DNA of 64,000 bases from an uncultured Lachnospiraceae bacterium. Its GTDB lineage: Bacteria > Bacillota > Clostridia > Lachnospirales > Lachnospiraceae. Positions 58,066 to 64,000 of this stretch are shown here, piece by piece (the stretch's first letter is position 1; every line of letters begins with the position of its first letter). The notes under the pieces were generated by a model. The model had not been told where the DNA came from, did no database searches, and was given only the letters and a program-made list of their open reading frames with translations. The position numbers and the translations under genes were made by a program. The stretch spans positions 1 to 64,000 of the forward strand of contig CAMWXB010000006.1 in assembly GCA_947178125.1 (NCBI GenBank). Reading direction: 5' to 3'.

Positions 58066-61000
58066 CTGGAATGATGGATGGTCATTTTTGAAAACATCTG
58101 TCGGAACTTTTTATGCGGAGGCGGCGGCGCGGCAGGACGAATTTATGCCGGTGGATATTCCGCATGACTGGCTGATTTACGATGTCTTGAATTTATATCA
58201 GGACAGTACCGGATGGTATCGGAAGCGCTTTTTCTGGCAGGAAAAAGAAGAAAAAAAGGCCTTTGTTATTTTTGAGGGCATTTATATGGACAGCGCTGTT
58301 TATGTCAACGGAAAAAAAGCCGGAGAGTGGAAATATGGTTATTCCGCATTTACGGTGGATATTACGGAATATCTCAGACAGGGAGAAAATGAAATTCTGG
58401 TCAGCGCCTGTTTTCAAAACCCTAACAGCCGCTGGTATTCGGGAGCCGGCATATATCGCAATGTCTGGTTCAAGGTGACGGAAAGCACATGGCTGCCTGA
58501 AAATGCCGTGTATATCAGTACGGAGAGAATGGAAGAAAATACGTTTCTACTTTCTCTGGAGGGTGAGATTGCGGGAGAACGGAGAAAAGAAGCGATTCTG
58601 CGGTACAGTCTCTACGATGGGGAAGGAAACGGGGTAAGGCTGCAGGCGGCGGAGGAGGTACAAAGCGCCGGAGAGGAAAAAGTCTGCGGAAACGAAGCCG
58701 GGAAGGGCGAAGACTGCGGAAAAAAAGCGGAAAAGGATGTGGAGAGCCCCGTGGAATGCTCTGTCAGGAAATACCGGGTTGATGATGTAAAATTATGGGA
58801 TACCGAGAATCCGGCGCTTTATACGCTGCATACGGAGCTTGTATTAGATGGAAAAGTCATTCAGCATATGGAAGAAAGATTCGGTTTCCGCTTTTTCCGT
58901 TTCGATAGGGACAAAGGATTTTTCCTGAACGGGCGGCATTTGAAACTGCACGGGGTCTGTGAACACCATGACCTGGGCGCTCTTGGAGCAGCTTTTCATA
59001 AGCCGGCCATGAGAAGGAAATTCCGGATATTAAAAGAAATGGGCGTTAATGCGGTGCGGGGGGCTCATAACATGATGGCTCCCGGTTTCCTGGAACTGGC
59101 GGATGAGATGGGAATCCTGGTGATTTCGGAAGCTTTTGATATGTGGGAACGCTCTAAGACAACCTATGATTACGGCAGGTTTTTCCGGGAATGGTCGGCA
59201 AGGGATGTGGAAAGCTGGGTCAGACAGGACAGGAACCATCCCTGTGTATTGATGTGGAGTATCGGGAATGAAATTTATGATACCCATGCGGGAGAGCGCG
59301 GCCAGGAAATCACCCATTATCTGAAGGAGCTGGTAGAATGCCATGATGCCCGTCAGAACGCGCCGGTGACGCTTGCCTCCAACTATATGCCCTGGGAAAA
59401 TGCGCAGAAATGCGCGGATATCGTAAAGCTTGCGGGATACAATTATTCGGAGAAGTATTATGAAAAGCACCATGCCGAACACCCTGACTGGGTGATATAC
59501 GGAAGCGAAACCTCTTCTATCGTGCAGAGCCGGGGAATTTATCATTTTCCCCTGCAGGCGGGCATTCTGGCGGAGGATGACGAACAGTGCTCGGCGCTCG
59601 GCAACAGTCCGACGAGCTGGGGAGCGAAATCGCTGGAGCAGTGTGTGACACTTGACCGGGATATGGCATTTTCCCTTGGACAGTTCCTTTGGTCGGGATT
59701 TGATTATATCGGCGAGCCGACGCCATATCATACGAAAAATTCGTATTTCGGGCAGGTCGATACAGCCGGTTTCCCGAAGGATTCCTATTATGTGTGGAAG
59801 TCTGCGTGGACGGATTGCCGGAAAGCGCCGATGATACATCTTTTTCCCTATTGGGATTTTAATGAAGGACAGCTGATCGATGTGCGGATCTGTTCCAACG
59901 CGCCCTTTGTGGAGCTGTTTCTGAACGGCACAAGCCTTGGCAGGCAGGCGCTTGCGCATGAGCCGGGAAGCGGCGGTCATGTTCTGGCGGACTATCAGGT
60001 TCCATACGAAAAAGGCGTGCTGACGGCGGCCGCCTATGATGAGGACGGTAGAAAGATTGCAGAGACGGAAAGACGCTCCTTTGGCAATTCCGCCAGGATT
60101 GTCATAACGCCGGATATGTCATATAAGTTGGATATATCATGTAAGCCGGATGCATCCAATAAGTCGGAAGAGGCGCAGAAGAAGTCGGAAACGCCGCCGA
60201 TTACGGCGGATGGCAGAGACCTGCTCTTTTTGACGGTCAGCACCGTGGACGAGGAAGGAAATCCGGTGGAAAATGCCTGTGACAGAATCGATTTGCGCGT
60301 GACGGGCGTGGGCAGACTGGTCGGGCTGGATAACGGCGACAGCACGGATTATGACAGTTATAAGGGAACGAGCCGGCGGCTGTTTGGCGGAAAGCTTCTC
60401 GCAATCGTGCAGGCGGATGAAACGCCGGGGGAAATCCGGGTCGAGGCATCGGGCAGAGGGCTTCGGACTGCCTGTTTTACCTGTGTGACGGCGGCGGATA
60501 AGAATGTCATATTACAAAATAATGACATTTCATGCAGTTCATGCAGAAAGGGAACAGAAATAACAGAAGGCAGGGAAGAAAATAAATCCGCACCCGTCCG
60601 TCTCGGAAAAGAGGAAGAGATTCCTGTCCGCAAGGTTGTTCTGTGCGCACCGGACGGCCAGGTATTTACGGAAGAAAAGAAGGTGTTGACGGCACAGGCA
60701 TTCATCGAGCCGGCGCAGGCTGACGATCGGGAACTGTTCTTCAAAGCGGTGAATGACACCGGCGTACCGGTATCGTTTGTTGCACTGGAGCAGGACGGCG
60801 CTCAAGTCAAAATGACAGCGAAGGGGGACGGAACATTCCGGCTTTTTGCCATGTCGAAGAGCGGAAGCGAAGGAATCAGGGTGATGTCACAGCTGGAATT
60901 TCGGATAGAGGGCCTTGGACAGGCGCATAAGAATCCCTATGAATTTATTTCGGCAAGCCTCTATGATGCTGTAAAAGGCGAAGTCGGGAACGGGAATGAA

Positions 61001-61687
61001 AGAGGCGTTGCGACGGGACGGGACGGCGAAACGATTCTTTCATACAGCGATATCGACTTCGGGCAGTTCGGGAGCGACGAAATCACGATGCCGATTTTTG
61101 CCCTGAATGATGAACCCTATGCCATGCAGATTTGGGAAGGCGTTCCGGAAGAAGAGGGAAGCGAAATGCTCGCGGATGTCATTTATCAAAAACCTTCCAT
61201 CTGGAACGTATATCAGTCCGAGACCTGGCGGTTAAAAAGACGTCTGAAAGGAATTACGACGTTAAGCTTCCACCTTTATGCTAAAGTGCATATCAAAGGT
61301 TTTATCTTTACGCAATATGCAAAAGCATGGCAGCGTCTGGCGGCTGGAGAGGCGGATGCGGTCTATGGGGACAGTTTCCACAGAGCGGGAAATGCGGTTG
61401 AGCAGATTGGAAATAATGTTTCTCTCGTTTTCCGGGAGATGGATTTTGGCGAAACTGCCGTAAAGGGAATCACGATAAAAGGCAGGACCGGAAACGGTGC
61501 GAATACGATTCATGTACGTTTTGCAAATGAGACGGAAGAAATCAAGCAGATCGTGGAATTTCCGGAATGCGCAGAATATGCCGAGGTGGAATTTGCGCTG
61601 GAGCCCGTCTGCGGAAAATGGGATGTGACTTTCGTTTTCCTTCCGGGGAGTTGTTTTGACTTTGATTCCTTCCGGTTCTATTCATGA
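58049..61687 (+). CDS. GH2 beta-galactosidase-type glycoside hydrolase
   Basis: This 1212-residue protein has the GH2 order: sugar-binding jelly roll (SVGTFYAEAAARQDEFMPVD, IPHDWLIYDV), Ig-like domain, then the barrel with catalytic acid Glu408 in WSIGNEIYDTH and nucleophile Glu487 in VIYGSETSSI. DUF4982 and further beta domains follow to the C-terminus. There is no signal peptide, so it is cytosolic. Its start overlaps the esterase end, so the two are co-translated and likely act on the same O-acetylated oligosaccharide. The exact specificity (galactosidase, galacturonosidase or other) cannot be told. Confidence 0.92.
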   Translation: MNGKYSWNDGWSFLKTSVGTFYAEAAARQDEFMPVDIPHDWLIYDVLNLYQDSTGWYRKRFFWQEKEEKKAFVIFEGIYMDSAVYVNGKKAGEWKYGYSAFTVDITEYLRQGENEILVSACFQNPNSRWYSGAGIYRNVWFKVTESTWLPENAVYISTERMEENTFLLSLEGEIAGERRKEAILRYSLYDGEGNGVRLQAAEEVQSAGEEKVCGNEAGKGEDCGKKAEKDVESPVECSVRKYRVDDVKLWDTENPALYTLHTELVLDGKVIQHMEERFGFRFFRFDRDKGFFLNGRHLKLHGVCEHHDLGALGAAFHKPAMRRKFRILKEMGVNAVRGAHNMMAPGFLELADEMGILVISEAFDMWERSKTTYDYGRFFREWSARDVESWVRQDRNHPCVLMWSIGNEIYDTHAGERGQEITHYLKELVECHDARQNAPVTLASNYMPWENAQKCADIVKLAGYNYSEKYYEKHHAEHPDWVIYGSETSSIVQSRGIYHFPLQAGILAEDDEQCSALGNSPTSWGAKSLEQCVTLDRDMAFSLGQFLWSGFDYIGEPTPYHTKNSYFGQVDTAGFPKDSYYVWKSAWTDCRKAPMIHLFPYWDFNEGQLIDVRICSNAPFVELFLNGTSLGRQALAHEPGSGGHVLADYQVPYEKGVLTAAAYDEDGRKIAETERRSFGNSARIVITPDMSYKLDISCKPDASNKSEEAQKKSETPPITADGRDLLFLTVSTVDEEGNPVENACDRIDLRVTGVGRLVGLDNGDSTDYDSYKGTSRRLFGGKLLAIVQADETPGEIRVEASGRGLRTACFTCVTAADKNVILQNNDISCSSCRKGTEITEGREENKSAPVRLGKEEEIPVRKVVLCAPDGQVFTEEKKVLTAQAFIEPAQADDRELFFKAVNDTGVPVSFVALEQDGAQVKMTAKGDGTFRLFAMSKSGSEGIRVMSQLEFRIEGLGQAHKNPYEFISASLYDAVKGEVGNGNERGVATGRDGETILSYSDIDFGQFGSDEITMPIFALNDEPYAMQIWEGVPEEEGSEMLADVIYQKPSIWNVYQSETWRLKRRLKGITTLSFHLYAKVHIKGFIFTQYAKAWQRLAAGEADAVYGDSFHRAGNAVEQIGNNVSLVFREMDFGETAVKGITIKGRTGNGANTIHVRFANETEEIKQIVEFPECAEYAEVEFALEPVCGKWDVTFVFLPGSCFDFDSFRFYS

Positions 61688-61695
61688 GCGCCCGC

Positions 61696-62619
61696 TCATT
61701 TCTCACCGGAGCCGGCGCTGCCGCTTGGAATTGTATTTTTTTTCGTTCGGTTCAGGCTTTTGTATTCGGAAGGGGTGCAGTGCTTTGCGGCTTTAAAAAT
61801 GCGGTTGAACGTTGACAGACTGCCAAAGCCCGAACGCATTGCGACCTCGGTAATGGAAATATTCGGCTCGATCAGCAGCGTTTCCGCGTGGTTGATTCTT
61901 TTCTGTGTCAGATATTCGTAACAGGAGACGCCGGAGAACTGCTTGAACAGTCTGGAAAAATGGAACTTGGAAAAGCCCGCCAGATCGGCAAGATCATCTA
62001 CGTTGATGTTTTCGGTGCAGTGATCTGTGATATAGTTGCAGACATCCATGAATTTTTCGATATATTCGTGCTGTTTGCTCGATGTGATGCCGGGGAACTT
62101 TTCACTTGCATTGAAGTTCGTGCGGCCGATGGCTACGAAAAAATGAATGATCAGCGAATAGATATAGGCTTCCGTGAACGGACTCCTGTTATCATATTCG
62201 CGGCTGATCTCATCAAGATAAGAACAGAGCTGCGCATTCAGTTCCGGGTATTCTTTCCGGCTGATGAGCGCATATGGATGCAGGGAATGGATCAGAGAAT
62301 CCATTCCTTTTACGTTGCAGATCAGGCCGTAATCTAACAGGATGATAAGCCGCTCACCTTCATCGCCATCCGGGCCCGGCGGCGGAGCAATCAGGCGATG
62401 CAGTGTGCCGGGCGGCGTGATGAAAATATCCCCTTCATGGAAAGTATGCGGGCTTTCGTCGATGACGACCGTATATTTTTTCCGCACGGGCATGATGATC
62501 TCCATTGCAGTGTGCCAGTGGAGCGGATAATCTTCTGCTTCCATATTGTGGTACAGTTTGATGCTCGGAAAATAATCGTATGCTACCGTTTCGTGAATAC
62601 CGTTCAAAATTTTTATCAT
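61696..62619 (-). CDS. AraC family regulator with cupin domain
   Basis: This 307-residue protein has an N-terminal cupin (HNMEAEDYPLHWHTAMEIIM, GDIFITPPGTLHRL) and a C-terminal AraC double HTH (INVDDLADLAGFSKFHFSRL, ITEVAMRSGFGSLSTFNRIF). ATG 62619 has GGGAG 11 to 15 bases upstream; the earlier in-frame start at 62655 is less likely. It is divergent from the GH3 gene and next to GH2, so it probably activates this locus on binding an oligosaccharide. Confidence 0.92.
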   Translation of the reverse strand: MIKILNGIHETVAYDYFPSIKLYHNMEAEDYPLHWHTAMEIIMPVRKKYTVVIDESPHTFHEGDIFITPPGTLHRLIAPPPGPDGDEGERLIILLDYGLICNVKGMDSLIHSLHPYALISRKEYPELNAQLCSYLDEISREYDNRSPFTEAYIYSLIIHFFVAIGRTNFNASEKFPGITSSKQHEYIEKFMDVCNYITDHCTENINVDDLADLAGFSKFHFSRLFKQFSGVSCYEYLTQKRINHAETLLIEPNISITEVAMRSGFGSLSTFNRIFKAAKHCTPSEYKSLNRTKKNTIPSGSAGSGEK

Positions 62620-62968
62620 AGCGAAAGCTCCCATCAATGGTATGTTCAGCCTCAATCTAGCACAAATTAATCAATGTGTCAAATCAATTTTTGCTATACA
62701 ATAATTGCCCGATTTGGAAAAAGGTAAGCAAAATGCTTTAAAAACAAAAGAAAAACGTAGGAAAAATATAAAAAATGATTAGAAAAAAAGCATATTTCAA
62801 AATTTTTCAAGGGGAAAATTAGCAATATTTGGTCATAATAGAGCAGGATATGATGAGTTCATACTGTCAGACTGTTGTATACTCTGATTAATAATCGTGC
62901 GAAAATTCGCCTGTTATATTATTTATTATTTTATAAAAAATAGAAAAGAACCTATGGGAGGAGCAGGA
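62620..62968. other. AT-rich divergent control region between AraC and GH3 genes
   Basis: About 350 bases without a gene, strongly AT-rich, with A-tracts at 62740-62790. It must hold both promoters and the AraC sites. TTGTAT/TATACT-like boxes lie near 62874-62882, but spacing does not allow a firm promoter call. No repeat longer than 8 bases was noticed. Confidence 0.5.
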
Positions 62969-64000
62969 ATGGAGCTTGTAAGAAATGAGGTCAAGAATGC
63001 AGAATTTGAAGAACGTGCCCGCAGTCTGGTCGCACAGATGACATTGGAGGAGAAAGCGTTTCAAATGGTACATGGCGCGCCTGCCATAGAAAGACTGGGA
63101 ATTAAAGCCTATAACTGGTGGAATGAGGCGCTTCACGGCGTGGCGAGAGCGGGAACGGCTACCGTTTTTCCACAGGCAATTTCGCTGGCGGCTACGTTCG
63201 ACGAGGATTTTCTTGAAGAAGTGGCGGATGCCATTTCCACAGAGGGCAGGGCGAAATTCAATGCGCAGCAGAAATTTGAGGATTTTGATATTTATAAAGG
63301 GCTGACGTTCTGGTCGCCTAACGTGAATATTTTCAGAGATCCGAGATGGGGCAGGGGGCATGAGACGTTTGGGGAAGACCCCTATCTGACGTCCAGGCTC
63401 GGCGTGCGGTTCGTGGAAGGGCTGCAGGGACACGATGAGAACTATATGAAAGCGGCGGCCTGCGCCAAGCATTTTGCGGTACATAGCGGACCGGAGGACC
63501 TGCGTCATGAGTTCAATGCGGAAGTGAGCAGACAGGATTTATATGAGACTTATCTGCCGGCTTTTAAGGCCTGTGTGCAGGAAGCGAAAGTGGAGGCGGT
63601 CATGGGCGCTTATAACCGCACGAATGGAGAACCGTGCTGCGGCAGTAAGACGCTTTTGCAGGATATTCTGCGAAATGAATGGGGCTTTAAGGGGCATGTC
63701 GTTTCCGACTGCTGGGCCATCCGGGACTTTCATAACGGTCATGGCGTGACGGCGGGAGCCGAAGAATCGGTGGCGCTTGCAGTTACCAATGGCTGTGACT
63801 TGAACTGCGGCAATCTTTTCGTTTATGTCAGGGATGCTGTGGAGAAAGGGATGATACCGGAGGAAAGAGTGGACGAAGCGCTGGTTCATCTTTTTACGGC
63901 AAGGATGAAACTGGGGATGTTCGACGAAAAGGCAAAGACTCCCTATGATGACATTCCTTATACGGTCGTCGATTCCGCGGATATGCAGGCGTTGAATTTG
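62969..64000 (+). CDS. GH3 family glycoside hydrolase (partial, runs off the window)
   Basis: 344 codons are visible from ATG 62969, preceded by GGGAGGAG. GH3 signatures: YNWWNEALHGVARAG, FWSPNVNIFRDPRWGRGHET, FGEDPYLTS, KHFAVHSGPEDLRH (the KH dyad) and the nucleophile Asp247 in VVSDCWAI. The subfamily looks like bacterial beta-xylosidase/beta-glucosidase (XynB/Xyl3-like). There is no signal peptide. The remaining C-terminal half is beyond the window. It is controlled from the shared region with the AraC gene. Confidence 0.93.
   Translation, partial: MELVRNEVKNAEFEERARSLVAQMTLEEKAFQMVHGAPAIERLGIKAYNWWNEALHGVARAGTATVFPQAISLAATFDEDFLEEVADAISTEGRAKFNAQQKFEDFDIYKGLTFWSPNVNIFRDPRWGRGHETFGEDPYLTSRLGVRFVEGLQGHDENYMKAAACAKHFAVHSGPEDLRHEFNAEVSRQDLYETYLPAFKACVQEAKVEAVMGAYNRTNGEPCCGSKTLLQDILRNEWGFKGHVVSDCWAIRDFHNGHGVTAGAEESVALAVTNGCDLNCGNLFVYVRDAVEKGMIPEERVDEALVHLFTARMKLGMFDEKAKTPYDDIPYTVVDSADMQALNL

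Noticed and set aside
59030-59980. 316-codon antisense frame in the GH2 gene
   Set aside because: Shadow of the barrel-coding part of GH2; composition unlike a protein.
1-64000. tRNA, rRNA or CRISPR loci
   Set aside because: No cloverleaf, rRNA signature or spaced repeat array was noticed on reading both strands.

Overview
The window looks like a chromosomal segment of a gut Clostridia bacterium, most likely a Lachnospiraceae member. Reasons: strong AGGAGG-type ribosome binding sites; YesM/YesN-type two-component systems; 2[4Fe-4S] aldo/keto reductases and an EFR1-type ferredoxin remnant; many carbohydrate-active enzymes of plant or mucin glycan breakdown (exo-rhamnogalacturonan lyase-like, GH95, GH2, GH3, a SASA-type esterase); and several decayed mobile pieces. 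No rRNA, tRNA or CRISPR array was seen.

Layout. 1-9.9 kb: toxin-antitoxin remnant (doc), HEPN-like fragment, CPBP protease, acetyltransferase, HxlR regulator facing two FMN reductases, M20 amidohydrolase facing a LysR, an O-acetylhomoserine sulfhydrylase-like enzyme, an EpsN-like sugar aminotransferase and an MFS transporter with 19-bp tandem repeats in its leader. 9.9-13.9 kb: a multi-hairpin element, a LysR regulator, and an operon of Fe-S aldo/keto reductase, carboxymuconolactone decarboxylase-like protein and a DUF3842 protein. 14-22.1 kb: a nickel-pincer cofactor operon, larE-larB-larC followed by a five-gene Nik/Opp-type ABC importer, behind its own sigma-A promoter and a leader with paired hairpins, 18-bp repeats and an intrinsic terminator directly before larE. 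No LarA-type client enzyme is in the window. 22.1-25 kb: redox genes in decay (SDR with an internal deletion, frameshifted EFR1 ferredoxin), a LysR, and an intact aldo/keto reductase. The SDR remnant has a promoter nearly identical in layout to the one at 11.4 kb.

25-30.2 kb is an AT-rich island of mobile-element debris (TnpW-like protein, Rpn nuclease/transposase pseudogene, Cro/CI-type regulator, integrase tail) carrying an intact single-chain restriction-modification-specificity enzyme. 30.2-39.7 kb: a broken anti-sigma-like gene, pyridoxamine-phosphate-oxidase-like flavoprotein, exo-rhamnogalacturonan lyase-like enzyme, MerR/GyrI-like regulator with an Xre head, endonuclease III, Fic protein, B12-binding radical SAM protein, S1 RNA-binding protein. 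39.7-48 kb: a fucoside utilisation locus (GH95, sugar ABC transporter, histidine kinase and AraC-type response regulator). 48-55.8 kb: LD-carboxypeptidase, aldo/keto reductase remnant, two HAD phosphatases, methionine importer metNIQ with a LysR, and two large palindromic elements. 55.9-64 kb: SASA-type esterase and GH2 galactosidase overlapping as one unit, an AraC regulator, and a GH3 enzyme running off the end.

The most promising material for follow-up is the lar operon leader (possible metal- or cofactor-sensing attenuator) and its orphan lar-nik cluster, the paired LysR-type promoters at 11.4 and 22.1 kb, and the structured repeat elements at 10.24-10.41 and 54.90-55.11 kb. All functional assignments come from motif recognition by eye; no database search was possible.
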